Part shown: one piece after another, positions 17,611 to 28,133 of the stretch
How positions within the stretch are numbered: position 1 is the stretch's first letter
Layout of the letters: each line of letters opens with the position of its first letter
Assembly (NCBI GenBank): GCA_903834975.1
Contig: CAILKX010000118.1
Span: 1-34,939 of the forward strand
Source: an uncultured Curvibacter sp.
GTDB lineage: Bacteria > Pseudomonadota > Gammaproteobacteria > Burkholderiales > Burkholderiaceae_C
Direction of reading: 5' to 3'
Length of the DNA stretch: 34,939 nucleotides
The notes under the pieces: model-generated
Seen by the model: only the letters and a program-made list of their open reading frames with translations
What the model was told of the DNA's origin: nothing
Database searches by the model: none
Made by a program: the position numbers and the translations under genes

Positions 17611-18081
17611 TTGAGTATTACCGCAACATTGATAGTCCAAATCATTGTGTTCCTGATCTTGGTCGGGTTCACCATGAAATTTGTGTGGCCGCCCATCGCG
17701 GTGGCATTGGACGAGCGTGCGCAAAAAGTGAGCGAAGGCTTGGCTGCTGCAGACAAGGCACGCACTGAATTGGCTGCTGCCGATCAGCGCGTGAAAACGG
17801 AGTTGGCCAAGGCCAGCAACGAGTCGCAAAGCCGTTTGGCCGATGCCGAGCGCCGTGCCCAAGCCATCATTGAAGAAGCCAAGCTCCGTGCGACTGAAGA
17901 AGGCAACAAAATTGTCGCCGCCGCCGTCGCTGAAGCCGAGCAACAAGCCGTTAAGGCCCGTGAAGTTTTGCGCGAGCAAGTCGCTTCTCTGGCGGTCAAG
18001 GGTGCCGAGCAGATTCTCCGCAAGGAAGTCAACGCAGGCGTTCACGCCGAGTTGCTGAATCAGCTCAAGGCTGAGCTCTGA
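17611..18081 (+). CDS. atpF: ATP synthase F0 subunit b (TTG start)
   Basis: Membrane-anchored peripheral stalk. The 156 residues comprise one N-terminal membrane helix (about 5-25, ending MKFVWPPI) and a long charged coiled coil (about 30-150). I take TTG at 17611 as start. It gives [14 protein letters not shown], the usual family N-terminus, and AAGGA at 17600-17604 is six bases upstream. An ATG at 17604 is out of frame, and there is no in-frame ATG before residue 22. A non-ATG start right after the highly expressed atpE may hold down synthesis of b, which is needed at only two copies per enzyme. Confidence 0.94.
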   Translation: MSITATLIVQIIVFLILVGFTMKFVWPPIAVALDERAQKVSEGLAAADKARTELAAADQRVKTELAKASNESQSRLADAERRAQAIIEEAKLRATEEGNKIVAAAVAEAEQQAVKAREVLREQVASLAVKGAEQILRKEVNAGVHAELLNQLKAEL

Positions 18082-18093
18082 TCAGGGAACGTC

Positions 18094-18624
18094 ATGGCAG
18101 AACTCGCAACCATTGCCCGTCCCTACGCTGAGGCCTTGTTTGAGGCTTCGGCCTCCGACCTCGAAGGCGCCTCGGTGTGGCTGAGTGAACTGGCGGCGAT
18201 TGCAGACAATGCGCAATTGCAACAGTTTGCTGGCAACCCCAACGTGAGCGCGCAGCAGGTTTTTGAAGTGGTTTCGGGCGTTGCCAAAACAACCCTGCCA
18301 GCTGCTGCACAAAACTTTTTGCACGCCGTGATCGACAACGGTCGTCTCTCTGTTTTGCCTGAAATTGCCACGCAATTCCGCGCTTTGAAGAACGCCCAAA
18401 AGGGCTCTTCAGACGCCGTGGTTTACAGTGCATTTCCGCTCGATGCGTCGGCTTTGGCTGGAGTGTCCTCGGCGCTTGAGAAGCGTTTTGGACGTCAGTT
18501 GAACCTGTCGGTTGAGCTGCAACCCGAGTTGATCGGTGGCATTCGCGTGGTCGTTGGCGACGAGGTGCTTGACACTTCCGTCAAAGCCCGTTTGGAACAA
18601 ATGAAAGTGGCCCTGACCGCGTAA
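18094..18624 (+). CDS. atpH: ATP synthase F1 subunit delta
   Basis: Links the peripheral stalk b to the top of F1. The 176-residue length matches the family. The N-terminal domain starts [17 protein letters not shown] and the C-terminal part carries the conserved [26 protein letters not shown] segment (about 147-172). AGGGA stands just before the ATG. It lies 12 bases after atpF and 48 before atpA. Confidence 0.95.
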   Translation: MAELATIARPYAEALFEASASDLEGASVWLSELAAIADNAQLQQFAGNPNVSAQQVFEVVSGVAKTTLPAAAQNFLHAVIDNGRLSVLPEIATQFRALKNAQKGSSDAVVYSAFPLDASALAGVSSALEKRFGRQLNLSVELQPELIGGIRVVVGDEVLDTSVKARLEQMKVALTA

Positions 18625-18672
18625 GCCGCTGGCTTGCAACGTTAGGCAATTTAAAGAAAGAAGGAAAGAGTC

Positions 18673-20226
18673 ATGCAACTCAATCCCGCAGAAATTTCTG
18701 AGCTGATCAAGAGCCGCATCGAAGGGCTTGCAGGCAGCACCGACATTCGCAACCAAGGCACCGTGGTGTCTGTGTCCGACGGTATCGTCCGCGTGCACGG
18801 CCTGTCCGATGTGATGCAAGGTGAAATGTTGGAATTCCCCGCCAACAAAGAAGGCGTGCCTTCTTTCGGCTTGGCCTTGAACCTCGAGCGCGACTCTGTC
18901 GGCGCCGTGATCTTGGGTGAGTACGAGCACATCTCTGAAGGCGACACCGTCAAGTGCACGGGCCGCATTTTGGAAGTGCCCGTCGGCCCTGAGCTGATTG
19001 GCCGTGTGGTCAATGCCTTGGGTCAACCCATTGACGGCAAGGGCCCCATCAACGCCAAGATGACCGACGTGATCGAAAAGGTCGCGCCTGGTGTGATCGC
19101 CCGTGAATCCGTTAGCCAACCTTTGCAAACCGGCCTGAAGTCCATCGACTCGATGGTGCCCGTAGGTCGCGGTCAACGTGAGTTGATCATTGGTGACCGT
19201 CAGACCGGTAAAACAGCCGTCGCCATCGACGCCATCATCAACCAAAAGGGCCAAGGCGTTACCTGTATTTATGTGGCGATTGGCCAAAAAGCCTCGTCCA
19301 TTAAAAACGTGGTGCGTGCTTTGGAGCAAGCCGGCGCGATGGAATACACCATCGTCGTGGCAGCCTCCGCTTCGGAGTCGGCCGCCATGCAATACGTGTC
19401 GGCCTACTCAGGCTGCACCATGGGCGAATATTTCCGCGACCGCGGTGAAGACGCTTTGATCGTTTATGACGATCTGTCCAAGCAAGCCGTGGCTTACCGC
19501 CAAGTGTCCTTGTTGTTGCGCCGTCCTCCAGGCCGCGAAGCCTATCCTGGCGACGTGTTCTATCTCCACAGCCGTTTGTTGGAACGCGCCGCTCGCGTGA
19601 ACGCCGACTACGTGGAAGCCTTCACCAAGGGTGCTGTGAAGGGCAAGACCGGTTCTTTGACCGCGCTGCCTATCATTGAAACCCAAGCCGGTGACGTGTC
19701 CGCCTTCGTGCCCACCAACGTGATTTCGATTACCGACGGTCAGATCTTTTTGGAAACCAGCTTGTTCAACGCCGGTATCCGTCCCGCTATTAACGCCGGT
19801 ATCTCGGTGTCACGCGTGGGGGGTGCCGCTCAAACCAAGTTGATCAAGAACTTGTCCGGTGGTATCCGTACCGACTTGGCCCAGTACCGTGAATTGGCTG
19901 CCTTCGCGCAGTTCGCTTCCGACCTGGACGAAGCCACCCGCAAGCAGCTCGACCGCGGTGCCCGCGTGACCGAATTGTTGAAGCAATCGCAATACAGCCC
20001 GCTCCCCATCTCCTTGATGGGCGCCACGTTGTTCGCGGTCAACAAGGGTTACTTGGACGACATCGAAATCAAGCAAGTGTTGCCTTTTGAACACGGTTTG
20101 CATCAATACCTGAAATCCAGCCACGGCGCTTTGTTGGCCAAGCTGGAAGCCGACAAGGCCATGGACAAAGATGCTGAAGCCGAATTGAACACCGCCATCG
20201 CAGCGTTCAAGAAGTCGTTTGCTTAA
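18673..20226 (+). CDS. atpA: ATP synthase F1 subunit alpha
   Basis: Non-catalytic nucleotide-binding subunit of the F1 hexamer. The 517 residues include a beta-barrel N-terminal domain, the P-loop GDRQTGKT (174-181) and the [17 protein letters not shown] signature with the arginine finger that reaches into the neighbouring beta site. AAGGAAAG precedes the ATG. A 327-residue antisense frame over its 5' half and atpH is a coding shadow. Confidence 0.98.
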   Translation: MQLNPAEISELIKSRIEGLAGSTDIRNQGTVVSVSDGIVRVHGLSDVMQGEMLEFPANKEGVPSFGLALNLERDSVGAVILGEYEHISEGDTVKCTGRILEVPVGPELIGRVVNALGQPIDGKGPINAKMTDVIEKVAPGVIARESVSQPLQTGLKSIDSMVPVGRGQRELIIGDRQTGKTAVAIDAIINQKGQGVTCIYVAIGQKASSIKNVVRALEQAGAMEYTIVVAASASESAAMQYVSAYSGCTMGEYFRDRGEDALIVYDDLSKQAVAYRQVSLLLRRPPGREAYPGDVFYLHSRLLERAARVNADYVEAFTKGAVKGKTGSLTALPIIETQAGDVSAFVPTNVISITDGQIFLETSLFNAGIRPAINAGISVSRVGGAAQTKLIKNLSGGIRTDLAQYRELAAFAQFASDLDEATRKQLDRGARVTELLKQSQYSPLPISLMGATLFAVNKGYLDDIEIKQVLPFEHGLHQYLKSSHGALLAKLEADKAMDKDAEAELNTAIAAFKKSFA

Positions 20227-20237
20227 GCGAGGCTGAT

Positions 20238-21110
20238 ATGGCATCGGGCAAGGAACTACGCACCAAGATCAAATCGGTGGAAAACACCAAGAAGATCACC
20301 AAGGCCATGGAGATGATTTCCGTCTCCAAAATGCGCAAGGCGCAGGAGCGTATGCGCGCGGCCCGCCCTTATAGCGAAAAGATCCGCAACGTCGCCGCCA
20401 ACCTCGGTGAAGCCAATCCGGAATACGTGCACCCGTTCATGAAAATGAACGAGGCCAAGTCCGCTGGCATGATCGTGGTGAGCACCGACAAAGGCTTGTG
20501 CGGCGGCATGAACACCAACGTGTTGCGTGCCGTCACCAGCAAGCTGCGCGAATGGCAATCGCAGGGCATTTCAACAGAGGCCGTCGCCATTGGCAACAAG
20601 GGCTTGGGCTTCATGAACCGAGTCGGTATCAAGGTGGTTTCACACGTCACCGGGCTCGGCGATACACCGCACCTCGACAAGCTCATTGGGCCTGTCAAGG
20701 TGTTGTTGGACGCTTACCACGAAGGCCGCATCAATTCGGTTCACTTGGCTTACACCAAGTTCATCAACACGATGAAGCAAGAATCGGTGGTCGAACAGCT
20801 CTTGCCCCTGTCTGCAAAGACCCTTGAATCGGAAAAAACCGAACATGGTTGGGACTATCTGTACGAACCCGATGCACAAACCGTGATTGACCACCTGTTG
20901 GTGCGTTACGTCGAGTCTTTGGTTTACCAAGCGGTGGCTGAAAACATGGCCTCTGAGCATGCAGCACGCATGGTGGCGATGAAAGCCGCTACCGACAACG
21001 CGGGTAATGTGATTGGCGAGCTCAAACTCGTTTACAACAAAACTCGTCAAGCAGCCATCACAAAAGAATTGTCCGAAATCGTTTCTGGCGCCGCGGCGAT
21101 CAGCGGCTAA
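20238..21110 (+). CDS. atpG: ATP synthase F1 subunit gamma
   Basis: Central rotor shaft of F1. The 290 residues have the characteristic ends: N-terminal [26 protein letters not shown] and C-terminal [21 protein letters not shown], which together form the coiled-coil axle. The Rossmann-like middle contains [13 protein letters not shown] (78-90). GAGG about ten bases upstream supports the start. No oddities. Confidence 0.97.
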   Translation: MASGKELRTKIKSVENTKKITKAMEMISVSKMRKAQERMRAARPYSEKIRNVAANLGEANPEYVHPFMKMNEAKSAGMIVVSTDKGLCGGMNTNVLRAVTSKLREWQSQGISTEAVAIGNKGLGFMNRVGIKVVSHVTGLGDTPHLDKLIGPVKVLLDAYHEGRINSVHLAYTKFINTMKQESVVEQLLPLSAKTLESEKTEHGWDYLYEPDAQTVIDHLLVRYVESLVYQAVAENMASEHAARMVAMKAATDNAGNVIGELKLVYNKTRQAAITKELSEIVSGAAAISG

Positions 21111-21133
21111 GACGGTCAAGGCAGTTCAGCTAA

Positions 21134-22555
<1,422 letters not shown>

Positions 22556-22560
22556 TCATC

Positions 22561-22977
22561 ATGGCAACCATTCAAGTTGACGTTGTGAGTGCTGAAGAGG
22601 CCGTGTTCTCGGGCCAGGCCAAGTTTGTGGCCTTGCCTGGTGAATCCGGCGAGCTGGGCATTTTGCCTGGCCACACGCCGCTCATTACCCGCATCAAGCC
22701 TGGCTCGGTGCGCATTGAGATGGCCGACGGCGGCGAGGAATTCGTGTTTGTGGCCGGCGGCATTCTGGAAGTGCAGCCCAACGCCGTGACGGTGTTGTCG
22801 GACACGGCGATTCGCGGCAAAGACTTGGACGAAGAGCGTGCCAATCAAGCCCGAGCCGCCGCCGAAGAAGCCCTGAAAAACGCCAAGAGCGACTTCGATT
22901 TGGCCAAAGCCCAATCTGAGCTGACCATTTATGCGGCTCAATTGGCAGCCTTGCGTAAATTTCGTCAGAAAAAATAA
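22561..22977 (+). CDS. atpC: ATP synthase F1 subunit epsilon
   Basis: Rotor subunit that couples gamma to the c-ring and can inhibit ATP hydrolysis. The 138 residues contain the N-terminal beta-sandwich with [31 protein letters not shown] and a C-terminal two-helix domain rich in Ala/Lys (about 88-138). It is the last gene of the operon and is followed by two hairpins, the second an intrinsic terminator. Confidence 0.96.
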   Translation: MATIQVDVVSAEEAVFSGQAKFVALPGESGELGILPGHTPLITRIKPGSVRIEMADGGEEFVFVAGGILEVQPNAVTVLSDTAIRGKDLDEERANQARAAAEEALKNAKSDFDLAKAQSELTIYAAQLAALRKFRQKK

Positions 22978-22982
22978 GTCCC

Positions 22983-23008
22983 TGTAGGGGCGTCAAGCTG
23001 CCCCTGCA
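22983..23008 (+). repeat. Hairpin after atpC
   Basis: TGTAGGGGC (22983-22991) pairs with GCCCCTGCA (23000-23008), nine pairs including one G-U, around the loop GTCAAGCT. No T-run follows, so it is probably a 3'-end stabilising structure upstream of the real terminator. Confidence 0.6.
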
Positions 23009-23015
23009 CCGGTTC

Positions 23016-23057
23016 AAAAAGCCCCCATCGATTTCTCGGTGAGGGCTTTTTCTTTTT
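23016..23057 (+). terminator. Intrinsic terminator of the atp operon
   Basis: AAAAAGCCC (23016-23024) pairs with GGGCTTTTT (23043-23051). Past one mismatch the stem continues with CATCGA (23026-23031) against TCGGTG (23036-23041, one G-U) around a TTTC loop. The T-rich tract runs to 23057 and flows directly into the -10 box of the next gene. Confidence 0.88.
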
Positions 23058-23058
23058 G

Positions 23059-23064
23059 CATAAT
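23059..23064 (+). promoter_or_regulatory. Probable -10 box of the NTF2-like gene, leaderless layout
   Basis: CATAAT at 23059-23064 predicts a start at about 23071, one base before the ATG at 23072. No ribosome binding site fits in between, and no clear -35 box is seen because the region upstream is the atp terminator. Confidence 0.4.
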
Positions 23065-23071
23065 CCCCACC

Positions 23072-23530
23072 ATGGCCAAGTCAAAACAGCGCGTTCTTCT
23101 CTCCGGCGGATCGGCACAAGAAACCGAAACTGCCTTCTACGAAGCCCTGCAAAAGGGGGATCTCGATAAGCTCATGGCTTGTTGGGCAGAGGAAGATGAA
23201 ATTGTCTGCGTGCACCCCAGTGGTCCGAGGCTTTTGGGTCACACTGCCATCCGCAATGTGTTTGAAGCGATGTTTGCCCATGGTGGTATGGCAGTCAGCC
23301 CGCAGCGGGTGATGCGCATGGAATCCTTGGGCAGCGCCGTTCACAGTGTGTTGGAGCGGGTGGAAATGTTGACCAATGAGGGCCCTCACGTGGGCTGGAT
23401 TGTGGCGACCAACGTTTATCAAAACACCTCGCAGGGCTGGCGACTCGTGGCGCACCACGCCAGCCAAGGCCCCAAAGACAGCGATGTGTCGGACTTGGAC
23501 ATTCACACCCCCGCCACCGTCTTGCATTGA
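23072..23530 (+). CDS. NTF2/SnoaL-like fold protein of unknown function
   Basis: A 152-residue small protein with the SnoaL/DUF4440-type pattern: an N-terminal helix (about 13-35, ETETAFYEALQKGDLDKLMACWAEED), then the VHPSGPRLLGHTAIRNVFEAMF segment and a run of beta strands ending GWRLVAHHASQG. Members may be enzymes or ligand-binding proteins; no catalytic residues can be assigned safely. ATG at 23072 was chosen because upstream in-frame codons fall inside the atp terminator. It appears to head an operon with the YheT-type hydrolase eight bases downstream. Confidence 0.75.
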   Translation: MAKSKQRVLLSGGSAQETETAFYEALQKGDLDKLMACWAEEDEIVCVHPSGPRLLGHTAIRNVFEAMFAHGGMAVSPQRVMRMESLGSAVHSVLERVEMLTNEGPHVGWIVATNVYQNTSQGWRLVAHHASQGPKDSDVSDLDIHTPATVLH

Positions 23531-23538
23531 GGGGGCTC

Positions 23539-24603
23539 ATGCAACACTATGAGGCCCCTTTTTGGCTGCCCAACGGCCATTTGCAAACCATTTGGGGCTC
23601 TCGGTGTTCCAGAGACCGTCTCGAACCCTCCCATCCACCTCGCTTTGTGCGTGAGCGCTGGGACACCCCCGATGGTGACTTTGTCGATGTGGATTTTTTA
23701 GACCCCGGAAATTCGCAAGAAATCGCACCAGCCATCGCCAGGCAAGGCACAACAACACACTTAGCGCTGAAAGGCCCAGCGAATTCGCCCACCAAGGGCT
23801 TGGTCTTGTTTCATGGCCTCGAAGGCGACTCGAGCAGCGCCTATTCACAAGCCTTCGCCACCTTGGCTCAAGCAAGGGGCTGGGCTTTTGCGGTGGTGCA
23901 TTTTCGGGGCTGTAGCGGTGAAATCAACCGAGCGCCCAGAGCCTACCATTCCGGCGACTTTGAAGAAATTGATTGGATGCTCCATCGCCTCCAGGCACAG
24001 AGCACCTGTCGTTGGCAGGCAGTCGGCATTTCTCTCGGCGGTAACGCCTTGCTTCGCTGGGCGCAAGAGCGGGGGGAAACAGCCTCATCGCTGGTGAATG
24101 CTGTCTCGGCGATTTGTTCGCCGCTGGATTTGGTGGCCAGCGGCGCTGCTTTGGGCGTGGGTTTTAATCGCTTGGTTTATGCCCGCATGTTCTTGAAAAC
24201 CATGAAGCGAAAAGCGAAATTGAAATGGCGGCAGCACCCGGGCCTGTTTGATTTAGACCAAGCCCTTCGGTCTAAAACCTTGGCTGATTTCGACAATGTC
24301 TTCACAGCGCCACTGCATGGTTTCAAGGACACAGCCGATTATTGGCAGCGGGCCTCGTCAAAGCCGCATCTGCAAAAGGTGCGCTTGCCCGCCTTGGTCC
24401 TCAACGCTCAAAATGATCCGTTCATTCCAGCGGAGAGCTTGCCAACGCCAGCCGATGCGAGCCCTTGGGTCACGCTCTGGCAACCCAAGCACGGAGGGCA
24501 CGTGGGTTTTCCAGCGTCCGAGGGGGTTTTTAAAAGCCATGTTCTGGCCATGCCCGAAGCCGTCATGGGTTGGTTTGACCAGCAGGCCCCAGCCCATGGA
24601 TGA
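23539..24603 (+). CDS. YheT-type alpha/beta hydrolase
   Basis: Predicted esterase of the YheT/ABHD1-3 group. The 354 residues begin with the typical FWLPNGHLQTIW segment. The likely triad is Ser165 in GISLGGNA, Asp293 in NAQNDPFIP and His321 in KHGGHVGF. A HGLEGDSSSAYS oxyanion segment lies at about 92-103. ATG at 23539 follows a GAGGGGG stretch overlapping the stop of the upstream gene. No signal peptide is seen. Natural substrate is unknown. Its end overlaps the next gene by eight bases. Confidence 0.88.
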   Translation: MQHYEAPFWLPNGHLQTIWGSRCSRDRLEPSHPPRFVRERWDTPDGDFVDVDFLDPGNSQEIAPAIARQGTTTHLALKGPANSPTKGLVLFHGLEGDSSSAYSQAFATLAQARGWAFAVVHFRGCSGEINRAPRAYHSGDFEEIDWMLHRLQAQSTCRWQAVGISLGGNALLRWAQERGETASSLVNAVSAICSPLDLVASGAALGVGFNRLVYARMFLKTMKRKAKLKWRQHPGLFDLDQALRSKTLADFDNVFTAPLHGFKDTADYWQRASSKPHLQKVRLPALVLNAQNDPFIPAESLPTPADASPWVTLWQPKHGGHVGFPASEGVFKSHVLAMPEAVMGWFDQQAPAHG

Positions 24604-25213
24604 CTTGGTCCAACAAGCCATGGCCAAATGGCCCCATGTGCCCGCTTGCTGCGGTTGGTTGGGTTTGGACGCCCGCGGCCAATGGCGGATGCGCGATGAC
24701 GCGGTGCAGGCCTTGGGCACCTTCAACAGCGGCGCACCCGGCGCGCAAGGCTCGGTGTTGCGCCACGACAAACTCATTGGTTTTATTCAGCGCAACTACG
24801 CCGCCGATGGGCGTGGGTGCTGGTATTTTCAAAACGGGCCGCAGCGCGTTTTTGTGGAGCTGGCCGCTGCGCCTTGGATTTGGCGAGTGAATCAACGAGG
24901 CCAGTTGGCGGCTTTTGAGCCGTCGTTCGATCCGGAACCCGCTTTCATCCCCAATCAGCCAGAGACGGCCAACGTCGAAAAAAACAAGGTCGCTGAACAA
25001 GCGCCCTTCAGCGTTTTATCGACTTGGGTGGATGAATCGGGCTGGCTTTACGCCAACACGCCAGCGGGTTTGGGTTTGGTTCACAGCCAAGACGTTGGCG
25101 TGGCTGTCGAGATGATCGAATCGGGGGCTTGGCCCGCCCCGCTAGAACTGCGGAGGGCAGAGATCGAGCAGCGCTTCGGGTTCGTGTTGAGCCCAGAGGC
25201 GCTGACAGCGTGA
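24596..25213 (+). CDS. Conserved protein of unknown function
   Basis: A 205-residue protein starting MDDLVQQAMAKWPHVPACCGWLGLDARG. I recognise this as a conserved Burkholderiales family (a DUF whose number I cannot recall reliably) of unknown role. The N-terminal half has a RNYAADGRGCWYFQNGPQRVFVEL segment; the C-terminal half has YANTPAGLGLVHSQDV and ends in a short charged helix. No signal peptide, membrane helix or known catalytic motif is seen. The ATG at 24596 overlaps the yheT-type gene by eight bases, so translation is coupled and a shared process is likely. Confidence 0.8.
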   Translation: MDDLVQQAMAKWPHVPACCGWLGLDARGQWRMRDDAVQALGTFNSGAPGAQGSVLRHDKLIGFIQRNYAADGRGCWYFQNGPQRVFVELAAAPWIWRVNQRGQLAAFEPSFDPEPAFIPNQPETANVEKNKVAEQAPFSVLSTWVDESGWLYANTPAGLGLVHSQDVGVAVEMIESGAWPAPLELRRAEIEQRFGFVLSPEALTA

Positions 25214-25244
25214 GGAGCTAATTAACGGATGGGCTTAGGGGCGC

Positions 25245-25763
25245 TTATTTGGCAGCAGCCGCGGCAGGTTGGGGTATGGCAAACTTAGCGCCGGCTGCAT
25301 TGGCCATGTAGACCACACCGCGACCCACTTCAACATCGTCAAAATCGCCGCCGCCTTGAGCGCCCATCGCGCCTTTGCCGTGCAAAGCGGAGTTCAACAA
25401 AGCGTCGTAGCCCTTGGCAATGCGGGGTGCCCATGCCTTGGCGTCTTCGAATTTGGGGGAGCCTGCGGCGCCGATGGCGTGGCAAGTGCTGCACTGGGCT
25501 TTGTAAACTTGTTCGCCTGTTTTCAATTCGCGGTTGGCATCGCGAACCTCAACGGCCGCTACTGGGTGAATGCGTTCGGCCACTTCAGCCGGTGTGCTCT
25601 GGGCACCGGCTTCGGGCAGGTTGTGGCGCGTGACATAGGCCACCAAACCGATGATGATGAAAACGGGAACCACAAAAGAAAAGAACACCGCCACCAACAA
25701 TTGCTTGGGTGTTTTGATGGGGCCTGTGTGGGCTTCGTGAGACTCGTCGTGGTTGTCGCTCAT
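25245..25763 (-). CDS. Membrane-anchored c-type cytochrome (cytochrome c5 family)
   Basis: Monohaem electron carrier facing the periplasm. The 172 residues have a cytoplasmic N-terminus, one membrane helix (about 22-44) and a haem domain with CSTCH (Cys91, Cys94, His95). The axial Met is probably in the GKGAMGAQGG or VVYMANAAG segment. The end is Ala/Pro-rich. GAGG about five bases before the ATG supports the start. The partner oxidase is not in the window. The gene converges on the unknown-function gene with a 31-base gap in which I see no terminator. Confidence 0.9.
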   Translation of the reverse strand: MSDNHDESHEAHTGPIKTPKQLLVAVFFSFVVPVFIIIGLVAYVTRHNLPEAGAQSTPAEVAERIHPVAAVEVRDANRELKTGEQVYKAQCSTCHAIGAAGSPKFEDAKAWAPRIAKGYDALLNSALHGKGAMGAQGGGDFDDVEVGRGVVYMANAAGAKFAIPQPAAAAAK

Positions 25764-25804
25764 GGTGTCCTCAAGGAATAAAAGGGCGCTAAAAAGTAAC
25801 AGAA

Positions 25805-25810
25805 ATTATA
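25805..25810 (-). promoter_or_regulatory. Probable -10 box of the cytochrome c gene
   Basis: Read on the minus strand, 25810-25805 is a perfect TATAAT. It predicts a start near 25798 and a 35-base leader. The -35 region is weak. Confidence 0.45.
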
Positions 25811-25840
25811 CCCAGCCCCATGGGCCTCGCCGGCATCGCG

Positions 25841-25849
25841 TGCGATAAT
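25841..25849 (+). promoter_or_regulatory. Probable extended -10 promoter of tRNA-Arg
   Basis: TGC followed by GATAAT (25844-25849) fits an extended -10 element. The predicted start near 25856 lies 17 bases before the mature tRNA. No good -35 is seen. Confidence 0.45.
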
Positions 25850-25872
25850 TTCAAATTGCTTGTTTCCGATTC

Positions 25873-25948
25873 GCGGCTGTAGCTCAGTGGATAGAGTATT
25901 GGCCTCCGAAGCCAAGGGTCGTGGGTTCGATCCCCGCCAGCCGCACCA
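25873..25948 (+). tRNA. tRNA-Arg (anticodon CCG)
   Basis: The 76-base cloverleaf can be drawn fully: acceptor GCGGCTG paired with CAGCCGC, D-arm GCTC...GAG, anticodon stem TTGGC/GCCAA with loop CTCCGAA (anticodon CCG, reads CGG), T-arm GTGGG/CCCGC with the TTCGATC loop, discriminator A and an encoded CCA. The CoA-binding protein gene begins 22 bases after it, so the two may share a transcript. Confidence 0.97.
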
Positions 25949-25970
25949 GTTCTAATTCAGTCTCAAGGCC

Positions 25971-26387
25971 ATGGCACCCATTCCCGCGAATTTGCCCCAA
26001 ATTCTCAAGGCATGCCACACCATCGCCGTGGTGGGGCTGTCAAAAAAACCAGACCGAGCCAGTTATCAAGTGGCTCGCTACCTGCAAGACCATGGTTACC
26101 GAATCGTGCCGGTGAACCCGACCTTTGCCAACGACCCGGAGGGCATCCTGGGGGAGACTTGTTACGCCTCACTGAGTGACATTCCGTTTCCTGTCGACCT
26201 GGTCGATGTGTTCAGAAAGGCGGAGGAGGTTCTCCCCGTCGCCCAAGAGGCCGTTGCCATTGGGGCCAAGTGCTTGTGGCAGCAACTCGGCATCCACAAC
26301 GAGGCGGCGCATTGCCTGGCCAAGGAAGCAGGCCTGTTGTCAATCAGCGATGCGTGCTTGAAGGTCGAGCACGCTAAAGTGACTTAA
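25971..26387 (+). CDS. CoA-binding domain protein (YccU-like)
   Basis: A 138-residue single-domain Rossmann protein of the CoA_binding_2 type. Features are TIAVVGLSKKPDRASYQVARYL (about 17-38), the IVPVNPTF segment and FPVDLVDVFRKAEEV, matching proteins such as E. coli YccU. The biochemical role is unknown. The start at 25971 is only 22 bases behind tRNA-Arg; a weak AAGG lies at 25965-25968. Convergent with mnmA. Confidence 0.88.
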   Translation: MAPIPANLPQILKACHTIAVVGLSKKPDRASYQVARYLQDHGYRIVPVNPTFANDPEGILGETCYASLSDIPFPVDLVDVFRKAEEVLPVAQEAVAIGAKCLWQQLGIHNEAAHCLAKEAGLLSISDACLKVEHAKVT

Positions 26388-26401
26388 GAAAATGCCCAAG
26401 C

Positions 26402-27553
26402 CTAAGCTGTGGCCCAAGCCTCAGCCGAAGCGATCAGCCCGCCGCCCAGGCACACTTCACCCTCGTACAACACCGCACTTTGCCCGGGCGTGACGGCCCA
26501 CTGGGCTTGCCCAAAAGACAATCCAAAGGTGGCATTGTCTGGATTGTCTAGGGCGCTCACCAAGTGACATTCCGCATCACTTTGGCGGTAACGGGTTTTG
26601 GCGCCCAATGAGGCGCCGTGCAACCCCTGAGGCGGATGCCCTGCCACCCAAGACGCTTTATCGGCTGTGAGGCTTTGGTAGAGCAGCCAAGGGTGGTCGT
26701 GGCCTTGCACCACCCACAGGGTGTTGGTGGTGAGGTCTTTGCGGGCGACAAACCAGGGTTCATGCGCACCGCCGCCTCTTGGGGCGCCTTTTTCCTTGAC
26801 GCCGCCAATGCCCAAGCCTTGGCGCTGGCCCAGCGTGTAAAACGACAAGCCTTGGTGCTCACCGAGCTGGCGGCCATTGGCATCGCGGATGGGGCCGGCT
26901 GCTTTGGCGATGTAGCGGTTCAAGAATTCACGAAAGGGCCGTTCACCAATGAAGCAGATGCCGGTGGAGTCTTTCTTTTTGGCATTGGGCAACCCCATTT
27001 CAGAGGCCATCCGGCGAACCTCTGTTTTCTGCAACTCGCCCACCGGAAAGAGGGTCTTGCTCAGTTGCGCTTGGTTCAAACGGTGCAGAAAATAACTTTG
27101 GTCTTTGCTGGCGTCCAACCCTTTGAGGAGTTCAAACAAACCCGAATGGGGGTTTTGGCGGACCCGGGCATAGTGCCCGGTCGCGATTTTTTCGGCGCCC
27201 AAACGCATGGCGTGGTCAAGGAAGGCTTTGAACTTGATTTCGGCATTGCACAGCACGTCCGGGTTGGGCGTACGGCCGGCTTGGTACTCGGTCAAAAATT
27301 CGGCAAATACACGGTCTTTGTAGTCGGCCGCAAAGTTGACGTGTTCGATTTCAATGCCCAGCACGTCGGCCACGCTGGCGGCGTCCAGGAAATCTTGGCG
27401 GGTCGAGCAATATTCATCGTCATCGTCGTCTTCCCAATTTTTCATGAAGATGCCCACGACCTCATGGCCTTGTTGTTTCAGCAGATGGGCAGTGACAGCC
27501 GAGTCGACGCCGCCGCTCAAGCCCACGACAATCCTCTGCTTCACTGGCTTCAT
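26402..27553 (-). CDS. mnmA: tRNA-specific 2-thiouridylase MnmA
   Basis: Puts sulfur on U34 of tRNA-Lys, -Glu and -Gln. With ATG at 27553 the product is 383 residues: the PP-loop SGGVDS at 13-18, the catalytic Cys102 in [12 protein letters not shown] and Cys200 in [10 protein letters not shown], and a C-terminal beta-barrel domain ending [10 protein letters not shown]. An open frame continues 50 codons upstream, but that stretch lies over nudJ and is not family-like. The ATG overlaps the nudJ stop by four bases (ATGA), so initiation is probably by coupling; no independent ribosome binding site is seen. Confidence 0.96.
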   Translation of the reverse strand: MKPVKQRIVVGLSGGVDSAVTAHLLKQQGHEVVGIFMKNWEDDDDDEYCSTRQDFLDAASVADVLGIEIEHVNFAADYKDRVFAEFLTEYQAGRTPNPDVLCNAEIKFKAFLDHAMRLGAEKIATGHYARVRQNPHSGLFELLKGLDASKDQSYFLHRLNQAQLSKTLFPVGELQKTEVRRMASEMGLPNAKKKDSTGICFIGERPFREFLNRYIAKAAGPIRDANGRQLGEHQGLSFYTLGQRQGLGIGGVKEKGAPRGGGAHEPWFVARKDLTTNTLWVVQGHDHPWLLYQSLTADKASWVAGHPPQGLHGASLGAKTRYRQSDAECHLVSALDNPDNATFGLSFGQAQWAVTPGQSAVLYEGEVCLGGGLIASAEAWATA

Positions 27554-28041
27554 AGCGTGGGCGGATCCAACAACACGGACGGGTCGGTGTGAACCGCAGA
27601 AAGCGGGAAGCGTTGGCCCGATAAATAGTCGTCCAAACAGCGCAACACCATGGGGCCGCGGTGGCGATCCGCGCTGGCGCGAATCTCGGCTTCGGTCATC
27701 CACACGGCACGAACGATGCCTTCGTCGAGCTTCATGTCAGGCACTTCCTCACCCACTTCGCCGGCAAAAGCAAAGCGCAGGTAAGTGATGTCTTCTCCCG
27801 TGTTTTTTTTGCGAAAGCGCGACAAATACACCCCGACCAACGCGGTGGGTTTGAAGTGGTGCGCCGTTTCCTCCAGCGCCTCGCGGGCACAGCCGTCGGC
27901 GGGGGACTCACTGGGTTCGAGGTGGCCGGCAGGGTTGTTGAGTTTGAGCCCGTTATCGGTGTGTTCTTCCACCAGCAAGAACTTGCCGTCGCGCTCCATC
28001 ACCGCGGCCACGGTGACGCTGGGTTTCCATCGGGTTTGCAT
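27550..28041 (-). CDS. nudJ: NUDIX hydrolase, NudJ type
   Basis: Predicted phosphatase for nucleoside and thiamine-type pyrophosphates. The 163 residues contain the NUDIX box from Gly39 to about 61 (GHLEPSES...[10 protein letters not shown]); the catalytic acids Glu54, Glu57 and Glu58 are intact, but the usual Gly after the EE is Ala60. The C-terminal YLSGQRFPL segment resembles E. coli NudJ, whose gene is also next to mnmA. The first gene of a two-gene operon with mnmA. No ribosome binding site precedes the ATG; a -10-like box ends six bases before it. Confidence 0.88.
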   Translation of the reverse strand: MQTRWKPSVTVAAVMERDGKFLLVEEHTDNGLKLNNPAGHLEPSESPADGCAREALEETAHHFKPTALVGVYLSRFRKKNTGEDITYLRFAFAGEVGEEVPDMKLDEGIVRAVWMTEAEIRASADRHRGPMVLRCLDDYLSGQRFPLSAVHTDPSVLLDPPTL

Positions 28042-28047
28042 CTCGCT

Positions 28048-28053
28048 ATTATC
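28048..28053 (-). promoter_or_regulatory. Probable -10 box of nudJ-mnmA, leaderless layout
   Basis: On the minus strand, 28053-28048 reads GATAAT. With usual spacing, transcription would start at 28041, exactly the A of the nudJ ATG. The -35 region is weak (TTCAAA with a 20-base spacer). Confidence 0.4.
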
Positions 28054-28133
28054 GACTCAGGGATTGTCTGGCTTTTGAATGGGCAGACATTGTGTAATAT
28101 CAGTGTAAATTCAGAAATAACCAGGGAGAAGCC

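Noticed and set aside
18409-19392. 327-residue antisense frame over atpH/atpA
   Set aside because: His/Asp/Gly-rich shadow typical of the reverse complement of a high-GC third-position gene; atpA is certain.
26618-27592. 324-residue plus-strand frame over mnmA
   Set aside because: Shadow of mnmA, whose PP-loop and catalytic cysteines are intact on the minus strand.
27554-27703. 50-codon N-terminal extension of mnmA
   Set aside because: Lies over nudJ, is Arg/Pro-rich and not family-like; the ATG at 27553 gives the normal MnmA N-terminus and an ATGA overlap with nudJ.
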